Positions 23,431 to 32,334 of a stretch of 64,000 bases of DNA are shown here, piece after piece (positions within the stretch are counted from its first letter, which is position 1; every line of letters begins with the position of its first letter). This stretch comes from Verrucomicrobiota bacterium. Lineage in GTDB: Bacteria > Verrucomicrobiota > Verrucomicrobiia > Opitutales > Opitutaceae. The position numbers and the translations under genes were made by a program. The notes beneath the pieces were generated by a model, which worked only from the letters and a program-made list of their open reading frames with translations, did no database searches and was not told where the DNA came from. The stretch lies in assembly GCA_023443455.1 (NCBI GenBank), contig JAEZUE010000101.1, positions 31,364 through 95,363 on the forward strand, given 5' to 3'.

Positions 23431-25762
23431 CACCCCGTCGTGGGGGCTGATGGGGCTGTTTCTAGTGCTGCTCGTGCTGGTCGGGATTCCGACCGCACGG
23501 GCCCAGGCTTCGGCCCAACCGGAGGCGCAAATCGGCAAGGTCGATATCCGCTTTCTGGGCGTGCGCAATGTCAGCGAACAGGTCGTGCGGGCGAACATCC
23601 AGGTGCGCTCCGGATCCGAATACGACGAGACCGTGGTCGATCGCGATGTCCGCAATCTCTACCGCACCGGCCTTTTCGAACTCATTGAAGTCAAAAAAGA
23701 TGAGTCCGACCTCGCGAAGGTCGACCTGGTCTTCGAGCTGACCCCGAAGTTCCGGGTCCTCTCGGTCGAGCTCGACGGCAATCGGGGCTTGAGCCGCGGC
23801 CGCCTGCTCAAGGAGATCCAGACCAAATCCAACGCCACGCTCGACGAGCGCCAGATCAAGGCGGATACCGAGAAGCTTTTCGAGCTCTACCAAAAGAAGG
23901 GCTACTCGCAGGCCGAGGTGAACTACTCGATCGAGCGTGATCGCACCACCGGCTTCGGTCGCGTCATCTTCCGCATCCGCGAGGGCGTGAAGGCGAAGAT
24001 CAAGGACATCCGTTTCGAGGGCAACTCGAGCGTCTCCTCGCGCAAGCTTCGCGGCGTCATGGAGGAGACCCGCCGCTGGTGGATGTTCTCCTGGCTCACC
24101 GGCAAGGGCCGCCTGCAGGACGACAAGTTCGAGGAGGACCTCGACAAGGTGCGCGACTACTACCGCGAACGCGGCTACCTCGACGTCGAAATCGCCCGTT
24201 CGCGGGTACGTTTCGAATACCCGAAGGCTGGCGCCCTCGTCGTCACCATTCCGGTCGAGGAAGGCCGCCGCTACAAGCTCGGCCGCATGGGCTTCACCGG
24301 CAACAAGGTCTTCCCCTCCCGTTTCCTCTCCCTCGCCCTCAACGAACGCCCCGGCAACTGGTTCACCCCGTCCAAGCTCGACGAGGACGTGACCGCCGTC
24401 GAGGAGTTCTACGGCAAGAGCGGCTATCTCGACACCCGCGTCCACCTCGTCCGCAAACCCAACCTCGAGACCGGCGACATCGACGTCGACTTCGCCATCG
24501 ACGAGGGCGAGAAGATCACCCTCGAATCGATCACGATCGAGGGCAACGACAAGACCAAGAGCATCGTCATCATCCGCGAGCTCGTGCTCACCCCCGGCCA
24601 GACCTTCGACTCGGTCCGGATGAACATCAGCAAGCTCCGTCTCGAGAACACCCGCTTCTTCGACGACGTGAACCTGACCCCGGAGGAGACCAACGTCCCC
24701 GGCCGACGCAACCTCAAGGTCAAGGTCACCGAGGCGCGTACCGGCAATCTCACCTTCGGCGCCGGCTACAGCTCGCTCGAGAAGGCCGTGTTCTACGCCG
24801 AGGTCAGCCAGGGCAACTTCGACCTGTTCAACCGCCGCTCCTTCTTCCAGGGCGACGGCCAGAAATTCCGCCTGCGCTTCCAGATCGGTTCCCAGTCCAA
24901 CGAGATCAGCCTGAACTTCGAGGAGCCGTGGCTGTTCGAAAAGCAGATCGGTCTCGGCTTCGAGCTCCATCGCGTCGCCTCCGACTACACCTCGTCCTAC
25001 TACGAGGTCATCAACACCGGCGGTTCGGTCTACGCCCGCAAACGCCTCTTCGAGCGCTGGGAAGGCCAGCTCGGCTACGGCTACGACATGATCAAGTACA
25101 AGGACGTCTCGACGACCGACAGCACGCTCGCCTCCTATCTCGATTCGCACGACGTCTCGAAGATCACCTTCACGCTGCTGCGCGACACCCGCGACAAGAT
25201 GATCAACACCACGCGCGGCAACCGCATCGAGCTGACCACGACCCTGGCCGGCGGCCTGCTGGGCGGCGAACGCGACTTCTACAAGGTCGAGGCGCGCGGT
25301 TCCCAGTTCGTGCCGCTGTTCAAGGCGCAGGAACAGGTGCTGGCGATCTTGCTGCGCGCCGGCGTGCTCGAGAAGTACGGCGACACCAACGACGCCCAGC
25401 TTTTCAACTACAACTTCGCCCTCGGCGGCCCGACCGATCTGCGCGGCTTCGAGTACCGCGAAGTGGGCCCGAAGACCTCCTATGGCGAGCCGCTCGGCGG
25501 CAAGTCGTACGGGTTCATGAGCTTGGAATACTCCCTCGACATCGTCAGCCCCGTGCGCTTCGCCGTGTTCTACGACGCGGGCTTCGTCAACCGCGGCGCC
25601 TACGACTTCAACCCGTCCGGCTACAACGACAACTTCGGCTTCGGTATCCGCATGATGGTCATGGGCTCGCCGATGAGCCTCGACTATGGCATTCCGATCA
25701 CCGGCGATTCCCTCAACAAGAAGGGCGGCCAGTTCAACTTCTCCTTCGGTACCCGTTTTTAA
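23411..25762 (+). CDS. bamA: outer membrane protein assembly factor BamA
   Basis: A 783-residue outer-membrane protein that folds and inserts beta-barrel proteins. A signal peptide (about 1-31, ending PTARA/QASA) is followed by POTRA repeats (about 40-425; recognisable starts are IGKVDIRFLGV, FRVLSVELDGN, IKDIRFEGN, YKLGRMGFTGN and ITLESITIEGN). The barrel follows, ending in FNFSFGTRF with the C-terminal aromatic residue. The substrate-loop motif is LRGF, close to the usual VRGF. The proposed start is a TTG at 23411 inside the dnaB end; it gives a positively charged N-region, while the ATG at 23450 would cut the signal peptide. Downstream skp and lpxD form the classical envelope module. Confidence 0.95.
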
Positions 25763-25798
25763 CCCCGTAGTCTCCGGACTTTCAACAGACCCAACCCA

Positions 25799-26401
25799 AT
25801 GAAAATTGCATTCCGTTCCCTTTTTGCCGCTCTGGCCCTCTCCGGCGCCGCCGTCGGCCTCAACGCCGAACCCGCCCTGAAGGTTGCGACCATCGACATG
25901 GACCAGCTCTTCGAGAAGTACTACAAGACGGAGGCCGAGCAGTCGAAGCTCCAGGAGGACCAGAAGAAGGCCAAGGCCCAGCTCGATGCCATGATGAAGG
26001 AGCGCGAGGCCCTCGTCGCCGAGGCCAACGCCCTCCAGGAGCAGGCCAAGAATCCCGTGCTCAGCCCCGAGGCCCAGAAAAAGGCCGAAGGTGAACTCCA
26101 GGCCAAGATCGGTGAGATCCGCGGCAAGGAGCAGGAGATCCAGGGCACCGCCCAGCAGGCTCAGCAGATTCTCCAGAAGCGCTCGATGCAGTTCCAACAG
26201 AAGACCGCCGAGGAGATCTCCGGCGTCGCCGCCGAGATCGCCAAGAAGAAGGGCGTCACCCTCGTGCTCAATCAGGGTGCCAGCGCCGTCGTCGTCTATG
26301 CCGATCCGGCCTTCAGCATCACCGAGGACGTGCTCGCCGAGATCAACAAGGACCGCCCGGCCCCGGCGTTGAACGTCGAGATCCCCGGCGCCGCCAAGTA
26401 A
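25799..26401 (+). CDS. skp: OmpH/Skp family periplasmic chaperone
   Basis: A 200-residue exported protein. A signal peptide of about 23 residues (MKIAFRSLFAALALSGAAVG) ends at LNA/EP. The mature start LKVATIDMDQLFEKYYKTE is typical of OmpH/Skp. A long charged coiled coil (about 38-135, rich in Lys, Glu, Gln and Ala) forms the tentacles that hold unfolded outer membrane proteins. The C-terminal core has KKGVTLVLNQGASAVVVYADPAFSITEDVLAEIN. It starts 36 bases after bamA and ends in a strong terminator, so bamA-skp is probably one transcript. Confidence 0.92.
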   Translation: MKIAFRSLFAALALSGAAVGLNAEPALKVATIDMDQLFEKYYKTEAEQSKLQEDQKKAKAQLDAMMKEREALVAEANALQEQAKNPVLSPEAQKKAEGELQAKIGEIRGKEQEIQGTAQQAQQILQKRSMQFQQKTAEEISGVAAEIAKKKGVTLVLNQGASAVVVYADPAFSITEDVLAEINKDRPAPALNVEIPGAAK

Positions 26402-26420
26402 GGTCTGCGTTTCTTTTCAA

Positions 26421-26449
26421 CCCCGCCTGGAAACTGGCGGGGTTTTTTT
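26421..26449 (+). terminator. intrinsic terminator after skp
   Basis: CCCCGCC, 8-base loop, GGCGGGG, then seven T residues, 20 bases after the skp stop. This is a textbook rho-independent terminator and separates bamA-skp from lpxD. Confidence 0.88.
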
Positions 26450-26487
26450 GTTTTCAGCCCCACCGCGCGCCCAACACCCTCCCGCCC

Positions 26488-27534
26488 ATGTCGCCTGCCT
26501 TTTCCGCGGCTCAGCTCATCGAAATCGTCCAGCCCTCGCGTTCGCTCGGCTCCACTGACGCCGTGGTCGGGGGCATCGCGCCGCTCGAAGCCGCGGCCTC
26601 CGGTGATCTCAGTTTCCTGGGCAATCCGAAGTACCGCGCCGCTGTCGCCGGTTGCCGCGCCTCGGTGATCCTGCTGCCCGAGGACCACGAGGGTGTGCCG
26701 CCGGAAGGGCAGCTCTGGTTGTTCCTGCCGAATCCGTCCGTCGGTCTCACGCGGCTTTGTCGCCGCCTCGAGCAGATGCTCTGGCCCAAGCCGGTCCCCA
26801 TGGTGCATGCCACCGCCGCGGTCGACCCGACCGCGCAGGTCGATCCGACTGCGCATGTCGGCCCGTTGTGCGTGGTCGAGGCGGGTGCGGTTGTCGGCGC
26901 GGGCGCGGTGCTGCAGGGCAATGTCTTCGTCGGCGCGCGGGCCCGCATCGGAGCTGACTGTTGGCTGGCGCCGCAGACCGTGGTCGCCCAGGACTGCGTG
27001 CTCGGCGCGCGCGTGCGCCTGCAGCCCGGAGCCGTGATCGGCTCCGATGGATACGGGTACGACACCGTGAAGGGCCGGCACGAGAAGATTCCGCAGATCG
27101 GCAACGTCGTGCTCGGCGACGACGTGGAGATCGGGGCCAACACCACGATCGACCGCGCCCGGTTCAGCCGCACCGAGATCGGGGAGGGCACCAAAATCGA
27201 CAACCTCGTCCAGATCGGGCACAACTGCGTCATTGGAAAACACTGCCTGATTGTCGCCCAGGTCGGCATCGCCGGCAGCACCACCTTGGGCGACTACGTC
27301 GTCATCGGCGGTCAGGCCGGCGTGGCCGGGCATCTCACCATCGGCAGCTTCACCCGGATCGGCGGCCAGAGCGGCGTCAACAAGGGCCTGTCGCCGAAGA
27401 GCCTCGTGTCCGGGTCCTACGCGATGCCGCATCTGCTCGAGCAGAAATTCCAGGTTCTGCGCCCCCAGATCCCGGAATTGTTCCGGCGGGTCTCGCGGCT
27501 GGAGAAGTTTATCGATCAGTCGGCCGCAGAATAA
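26488..27534 (+). CDS. lpxD: UDP-3-O-acylglucosamine N-acyltransferase
   Basis: A 348-residue enzyme that adds the N-linked hydroxyacyl chain in lipid A synthesis, using acyl-ACP. An N-terminal uridine-binding domain (about 1-105) includes APLEAAASGDLSFLGNPKY. A left-handed beta-helix of hexapeptide repeats follows (AAVDPTAQVDPTAHVGPL to IGSFTRIGGQSGVNKG). The catalytic histidine lies in DNLVQIGHNCVIG, and TTIDRARFSRTEIGEGTKID is a family hallmark. Presence of lpxD implies an LPS-type outer membrane. It lies 38 bases after the skp terminator. Confidence 0.95.
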   Translation: MSPAFSAAQLIEIVQPSRSLGSTDAVVGGIAPLEAAASGDLSFLGNPKYRAAVAGCRASVILLPEDHEGVPPEGQLWLFLPNPSVGLTRLCRRLEQMLWPKPVPMVHATAAVDPTAQVDPTAHVGPLCVVEAGAVVGAGAVLQGNVFVGARARIGADCWLAPQTVVAQDCVLGARVRLQPGAVIGSDGYGYDTVKGRHEKIPQIGNVVLGDDVEIGANTTIDRARFSRTEIGEGTKIDNLVQIGHNCVIGKHCLIVAQVGIAGSTTLGDYVVIGGQAGVAGHLTIGSFTRIGGQSGVNKGLSPKSLVSGSYAMPHLLEQKFQVLRPQIPELFRRVSRLEKFIDQSAAE

Positions 27535-27590
27535 CCTTCCGCCCGGGCCCCTTTCACGCAATCTCCTGTTCCCCCCCCGTATCGACCAAG

Positions 27591-28538
27591 ATGGAAGCCA
27601 ATATCAAGGTATTCTCCGGCAACGCCAACCGCGCTCTCGCGGAAGAGATTTGTCGCATCATCGAGCTTCCGCTCGGCGACGCCACGGTCACGACTTTCCC
27701 CGACGGCGAGTCGTTCGTGAAGATCAACGAGAACGTGCGCGGCAAGGATGTGTTCATCATCCAGCCCACCTGCCCGCCGACCAACCACCACCTGGTCGAG
27801 CTGCTCATCATGATCGATGCGGCCCGCCGCGCCTCGGCCCAGCGCATCACCGCCGTGATGCCGTTCTATGGATACGCCAGGCAGGATCGCAAGGATCAGC
27901 CGCGCGTGCCCATCACCGCCAAGCTCGTCGCCAACCTGCTCACCGCCGCGGGCGCGAACCGCGTGCTCACGATGGATCTGCACAGCCAGCAGATCCAGGG
28001 CTTCTTCGACATCCCCGTCGACCATCTCTACGCCTCCCCGGTCTTCTTCGAGTACCTCGCCAAGAACATCAACACCGAGCGCCTCGTCGTCGTTTCGCCC
28101 GATGTCGGCGGCATGAAGATGGCCGCCGCCTACGCCGAGGTCCTCGGCGCGGGCCTCGGCTTGGTCGCCAAGAAACGCACCACCGCCACCACCGTCGAGG
28201 CGATCAGCGTCGTCGGCGACGTGAAGGGCGCCGACGTGCTCCTGGTCGACGACATCACCGAGACCGCCGGCACCCTGACTGCCGCCGCCAAGATGCTGCG
28301 CGACCATGGCGCGGTCAGCGTGCGCGCCGCCGTCAGCCACTGCATGCTCAGCGAGATGGCATACTCCCGGCTTTCCGGCGGCCTGATCGACGAGCTCATC
28401 ACCACCAATTCCGTGCCGCTCGACACCCGCGGCCTGCCGATCGCGCGCCTCAGCGTCGCCGGCCTGCTCGGCGAGGCGATCCTGCGCATCCACTCGAACC
28501 GGTCCGTCACCGGCCTGTTCAAGGTGAAGGGCTTCTGA
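27591..28538 (+). CDS. prs: ribose-phosphate pyrophosphokinase
   Basis: A 315-residue enzyme that makes PRPP from ribose 5-phosphate and ATP for nucleotide, histidine and tryptophan synthesis. Family segments are IKVFSGNANRALAEEI, FPDGESFVKINENVRG, PFYGYARQDRKDQPRVPITAKLVANLL, the signature DLHSQQIQGFFDIPVDHLYA, VVSPDVGG and the PRPP loop VLLVDDITETAGTL. It is a normal class I enzyme of normal length. The start at 27591 (MEANIKVFSGN) is clear. PRPP users pyrE and trpE occur elsewhere in the window but not in the same operon. Confidence 0.97.
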   Translation: MEANIKVFSGNANRALAEEICRIIELPLGDATVTTFPDGESFVKINENVRGKDVFIIQPTCPPTNHHLVELLIMIDAARRASAQRITAVMPFYGYARQDRKDQPRVPITAKLVANLLTAAGANRVLTMDLHSQQIQGFFDIPVDHLYASPVFFEYLAKNINTERLVVVSPDVGGMKMAAAYAEVLGAGLGLVAKKRTTATTVEAISVVGDVKGADVLLVDDITETAGTLTAAAKMLRDHGAVSVRAAVSHCMLSEMAYSRLSGGLIDELITTNSVPLDTRGLPIARLSVAGLLGEAILRIHSNRSVTGLFKVKGF

Positions 28539-28560
28539 CCCGCCACGGCATCCCCAGCCC

Positions 28561-29955
28561 ATGAACACACGATCCCTCGCGGTTGGCGTGGCTCTGGGCG
28601 GACTGGCCGGACTCGGGATCGGTGTCGCCATCGTGCGCCACCGCTCGCCCGCCCCCACGCTGGTCGTCGACAGGGCCGGCGCCGAATCGGTGGCCGGGCC
28701 GGTTTCGTATTCGGATGCTCTTGTCGCCGCCCGCCCCGCGGTCGTTTCGGTCTATTCGACCAAATTTGCCCGGGGCCACGCCGTGCCCCCTCGGAGCGCC
28801 CCCGCGGTGGCGACGGGCACGGGCCCGATCCGGCCCGAGCGTGGTCTGGGCTCGGGAGTGATCGTTTCGCCCGAGGGCTACATTCTCACCAACAACCACG
28901 TCATCGACGGGGCCGACGAGCTGCTCGTGCTGCTGCCCGACGACCGGGAGTTCTCCGCCCGCATCGTCGGCGCCGACCCGAAGACCGATGTGGCCGTGAT
29001 CAAGATCGAGGGCCGCGAGCTGCCCCATGTGATCCTGGGCGACAGCGACCGCCTGCGGGTTGGCGACGTCGTCTTTGCCCTCGGCAATCCGCTCGACGTC
29101 GGGCAGACGGCCACGATGGGCATCGTCTCCGCCACCGGCCGCCGCGGTCTCGACCTGCTGGCCCGGGGCGACGGCGATCCCGGCTACGAGGATTTCATCC
29201 AGACCGATGCCGCGATCAACGTCGGCAACTCCGGCGGTGCGCTCGTCGACTCCCAGGGACGTCTGGTCGGCATCAACACCGCGATCATGACGACCACCCA
29301 CGGCAACATCGGCATCGGTTTCTCGATCCCGGTCAACCTCGCCGCCTCCGTTATGCGCAGTCTCGTGACCACCGGCAGGGTGGTGCGCGGCTATCTCGGC
29401 GTGAGTACCCAGGATTTGGATGGCGGGCTGGCCGCCGGCTTCGGCCTGAAGGACAACCGCGGCGTGCTGGTCGCCGAGGTCACGCCGGGCAGTCCGGCGG
29501 CCCAGGGCGGCTTGGCCGCGGGCGACGTGGTGCTCTCCTTCAACGACAAGGCGGTCGCCAATCGCGACGAGCTGCGCCTCCTGGTCGCCCAGCTCGAGCC
29601 CGGCACCCAGGCGGTCCTCGGAGGGTTGCGCGAGGGCAAGGCGATCACTCTGAAAGTCACGCTCGGGCGTCTCGACGACCGGCCTTCCGAGGAGGCGGTG
29701 AAGGGCGTCGAGCTTCTGGCGGGAGTCGAGGTGGCCGACGGAGACGGAGCGCTCGCCGGTCTGGTCGTCGTCGCGGTCGACCCGCGCTCGGCCTACGCGG
29801 CCACGTTGCCCGTCGGCACGGTCATCGAGAAGATCAACAAGACGCTCGTGAGCGACGCGGCCACGGCCAAGCAGGCCCTGCGCAAGGGCAGCAATACGCT
29901 GGTGGTACGTTTCCGCGGCGTGCGCCAGTTCATCTCGATCGAACTGGCGCGCTGA
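28561..29955 (+). CDS. DegP/HtrA family serine protease
   Basis: A 464-residue envelope protease. An N-terminal hydrophobic segment (about 5-25) anchors or exports it. The chymotrypsin-like domain has the catalytic triad His (LTNNHVIDG), Asp (KTDVAVIKI) and Ser (NVGNSGGALV). Two PDZ domains follow: about 275-365 (VRGYLGVSTQDL, VAEVTPGSPAAQGGL) and a more divergent one to the C-terminus. It degrades or refolds misfolded periplasmic proteins, which fits the upstream bamA-skp envelope genes. The gap after prs is 22 bases. Confidence 0.92.
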   Translation: MNTRSLAVGVALGGLAGLGIGVAIVRHRSPAPTLVVDRAGAESVAGPVSYSDALVAARPAVVSVYSTKFARGHAVPPRSAPAVATGTGPIRPERGLGSGVIVSPEGYILTNNHVIDGADELLVLLPDDREFSARIVGADPKTDVAVIKIEGRELPHVILGDSDRLRVGDVVFALGNPLDVGQTATMGIVSATGRRGLDLLARGDGDPGYEDFIQTDAAINVGNSGGALVDSQGRLVGINTAIMTTTHGNIGIGFSIPVNLAASVMRSLVTTGRVVRGYLGVSTQDLDGGLAAGFGLKDNRGVLVAEVTPGSPAAQGGLAAGDVVLSFNDKAVANRDELRLLVAQLEPGTQAVLGGLREGKAITLKVTLGRLDDRPSEEAVKGVELLAGVEVADGDGALAGLVVVAVDPRSAYAATLPVGTVIEKINKTLVSDAATAKQALRKGSNTLVVRFRGVRQFISIELAR

Positions 29956-29983
29956 TCGGAAGGGCGCTTTCTACGAAGCGTGG

Positions 29984-30003
29984 GGGCGTCGCTCGCGACG
30001 CCC
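29984..30003. repeat. perfect palindrome between htrA and pyrE
   Basis: GGGCGTCGC-TC-GCGACGCCC, a 9-bp perfect stem, lies in the convergent gap between the htrA-type gene and pyrE. On the minus strand it has a GTAC head. A decayed copy (GGGCGTTGTTTGCGACGCC) occurs at 32163-32181. It may end transcription from both sides or be REP-like. Confidence 0.5.
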
Positions 30004-30054
30004 GTACCGGTTTGGGGCGTGGGTTGTTTCGCCCCGGGATTCATGTGGCGACGC

Positions 30055-30630
30055 TCAGCTGCCGGGTTTTTCGGCCGGCAACGCCGCGAGCTCCGGCGGC
30101 AACTGGTCGGCCGGGTAGGTCGGGAAACTCAGCTGCAGCAGCGGGTAGGCGGGCACCGGGAACTTCGTTTTGCCCTCGCTGCGGTCGACCAGCATCGCCA
30201 CGCCGGCGACGGTGCCGCCGAGCCCGTTGACGATGTCGAGGCACTCCTGCACGCGGCCGCCCCGCGTCACGACGTCCTCGACCACGAGAATGCGCTCGCC
30301 CTTCGCGATCTTGAAGCCGCGGCGGAGCACCAGCCGGTCGTTTTCCTTTTCGACGAAGATGAAGCGTACCTTGGCGCGGCGCGCGACCTCCTGGCCGATC
30401 ACCAGTCCGCCCATCGCGGGCGCGAGCACCGTCGTGAACTCCACGTTCTCCGCCACGAGCTTCGCGAGCAGCAGTTCGCCGAGGCGCTCGACCTCCGGCA
30501 TGTACTGGCAGACCTGCGCGCACTGGAAGAAGTGCCCGCTGTGCAGCCCGGAGCGGAGAACGAAATGCCCGCGCAACAGCGCACGGGTGCGGGTGAAGAT
30601 GTCGAGAACCTCGGTTTGGGTGTCAGCCAT
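30055..30630 (-). CDS. pyrE: orotate phosphoribosyltransferase
   Basis: A 191-residue enzyme that joins orotate and PRPP to give OMP in pyrimidine synthesis. Key segments are FVLRSGLHSGHFFQCAQVCQYMPE (substrate region), TTVLAPAMGGLVIGQEVARR, RFIFVEKENDRLVLRRGF and the PRPP loop ERILVVEDVVTRGGRVQE. The start at 30630 (MADTQTEVLDIF) fits the family. It faces the next plus-strand gene across a 79-base divergent promoter region. Confidence 0.94.
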   Translation of the reverse strand: MADTQTEVLDIFTRTRALLRGHFVLRSGLHSGHFFQCAQVCQYMPEVERLGELLLAKLVAENVEFTTVLAPAMGGLVIGQEVARRAKVRFIFVEKENDRLVLRRGFKIAKGERILVVEDVVTRGGRVQECLDIVNGLGGTVAGVAMLVDRSEGKTKFPVPAYPLLQLSFPTYPADQLPPELAALPAEKPGS

Positions 30631-30709
30631 GGGACGCCGACGCTGGAGGCTCCGTCGGCGTTTGAAAATCCCTTTTGCGGGCGGGAACCGCGAAGCTACA
30701 GTCCCCACC

Positions 30710-31549
30710 ATGTCGATGGCGCCTCCGTTGGAAGACGAGCTCGGTGACATCCTCGACAAGGCGATCCGCCACGCGGGCCTGACCGAGGAGCAGCTCGCCA
30801 TGGCCACCGGCATCGACGCCGAGCGGATCAAGGACGCCGAGGACTATCGCTACGACTTCACCTGTGCGGAGCTGCAGAAACTCGCCATCGCACTCGGTCT
30901 CAACGAGGTCGGCGTGTGCGCGGTGGGCGAGGGCAAGTACCCGCTGCCGCAGGCGCCGGCGTTGCCGTTCGCGTTGCGCACGATCGCGCTGGGCTACGGG
31001 ATCGGGAGGGTGAACGCCTACGTGGTCGAGCACCCCGTCTCCGGACGTACCTTGCTCGTCGATACCGCCGACTGCCCGGAGCGGCTGCTCGCGGCGTGGC
31101 CGGCGGGTGTCCATCTGCCGGATGCGGTGCTGCTCACGCATTGGGATCGGGAGCATGCGGGCGGCCTGCCGGGGCTGGTGTCCCGCCACCCCCGCCTGCG
31201 GATCCTCGCCCCGGCGCCCCGGGCGGGGTTCGCGGTGGAGACGGTCGGCGAGGGAGCGGTGGTCGAGCTCGACGGCTTTCGTATCCGGGCATTTCGCACA
31301 CCGGGCCATACCGCGGAGCACAACGCCTACCAGGTGACGTTGGCCGGATCGGAGGGGCCCGGGGTATTGTTCTCGGGCGACCTGATTTTCGCGGGGTCGT
31401 TGGGCGGCGCCTTCTACTGCTGCCACACCCTTCGGCGGGAGGCGCGCCGGGTGGTCGCCGCGTTGCCGCCGGAGACGGTGCTCGCCCCCGGCCACGGGCC
31501 CCTGTCGGACGTCGCCAACGAGAGGCGTTTCAACCCGTTTCTGGGTTGA
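30710..31549 (+). CDS. metallo-beta-lactamase-fold protein with N-terminal helix-turn-helix
   Basis: A 279-residue protein. Residues about 10-70 (AIRHAGLTEEQLAMATGIDAERIKDAE, ELQKLAIALGLN) look like an XRE-type helix-turn-helix. From about 85 it is a glyoxalase-II-like metallo-beta-lactamase fold. Metal motifs are THWDREHAGG (His144, His149), RTPGHTAEH, SGDLIFAGSLGG and LAPGHGPLSD. The first motif is altered: the usual HxHxDH reads H-W-D-R-E-H, with Asp for the second His and Glu for the Asp. It could be a hydrolase with changed metal binding, or a sensor/regulator. Substrate unknown. It is divergent from pyrE. Confidence 0.82.
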   Translation: MSMAPPLEDELGDILDKAIRHAGLTEEQLAMATGIDAERIKDAEDYRYDFTCAELQKLAIALGLNEVGVCAVGEGKYPLPQAPALPFALRTIALGYGIGRVNAYVVEHPVSGRTLLVDTADCPERLLAAWPAGVHLPDAVLLTHWDREHAGGLPGLVSRHPRLRILAPAPRAGFAVETVGEGAVVELDGFRIRAFRTPGHTAEHNAYQVTLAGSEGPGVLFSGDLIFAGSLGGAFYCCHTLRREARRVVAALPPETVLAPGHGPLSDVANERRFNPFLG

Positions 31550-31610
31550 ACCGGCGCGCGGTCCGACTTGCGGCTTGTGGCTGGCCGGGGGCCGGGTAGA
31601 TAGGCCGGTC

Positions 31611-32144
31611 ATGCCGATCTACGAGTACTACTGCCCGGACAACAACCGGATCTACCAGTTCTATGCGAAGACCCTGGCTCAGGGACAGATCCTCCCGAAG
31701 TGTCCCGACAACCCCGCCTATCGCATGGAGCGAATGATGTCGGCCTTCGCCATCACCGGCAAAAGTGCCGAGGAGCCGAAGGCCCCGGCGGGCGAACCCG
31801 CGGGCGACCTGCCGTCGGAGGGCGGCAGGGGCGAGGGCGATGACGATCCCCGGATGGAGGCCGCGTTTGCGGAGATGGAACGCGAGATGGACGGCGTCGA
31901 CGAGAACGACCCCCGTGCCATGGGCCGCATGATGCGGCGCATGTCCGAACTCACCGGCGAACGACTCGACGAGCAGATGGAGGAGGTCGTGCGCAAGCTC
32001 GAGGAGGGCACCGACCCCGACAAGCTCGAGGAGCAGATGGGCGACGCGTTTCCCGAGGGCGAGGAGGGCGGCGATCCGATGGGCGGGGGCATGGGCGGTT
32101 TTCGCGGTGCCCCGTCGCGCGACCCCAATCTCTACGACTACTGA
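31611..32144 (+). CDS. FmdB-like protein with degenerate zinc ribbon and acidic tail
   Basis: A 177-residue protein that opens MPIYEYYCPDNNRIYQFYAK, like the small FmdB/zinc-ribbon family. The second cysteine of each CxxC is missing (CPDN, KCPDNP), so zinc binding is doubtful. The rest is strongly acidic and rich in Met and Gly (about 60-165), with a predicted helical segment MMRRMSELTGERLDEQMEEVVRKLEE and a terminal GGGMGGFRG. Function unknown. The start at 31611 is the ATG beginning the ribbon. It follows the preceding gene by 61 bases and ends before a terminator. Confidence 0.75.
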   Translation: MPIYEYYCPDNNRIYQFYAKTLAQGQILPKCPDNPAYRMERMMSAFAITGKSAEEPKAPAGEPAGDLPSEGGRGEGDDDPRMEAAFAEMEREMDGVDENDPRAMGRMMRRMSELTGERLDEQMEEVVRKLEEGTDPDKLEEQMGDAFPEGEEGGDPMGGGMGGFRGAPSRDPNLYDY

Positions 32145-32258
32145 AGCGCCGACCGCAGTGTGGGGCGTTGTTTGCGACGCCTTCGTGCCGTTTCCAGCAC
32201 CGGGGTCGACGCCGTCCTTGGAGTCTTGGCCGAGCTGTAGTGCTCGGGTGAAACAACG

Positions 32259-32281
32259 CGCGGCGGATTTCGCCGCGTTTT
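32259..32281 (+). terminator. intrinsic terminator before the VIT/VWA gene
   Basis: CGCGGCG, a 5-base loop, CGCCGCG, then TTTT. It lies about 115 bases after the FmdB-like gene and 54 bases before the VIT/VWA gene, so the latter should have its own promoter. Confidence 0.65.
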
Positions 32282-32334
32282 CATGGACACTTCATCCTGA
32301 CTTCATGCAGCGATGCGAGGGTGGAGCTTGAACC

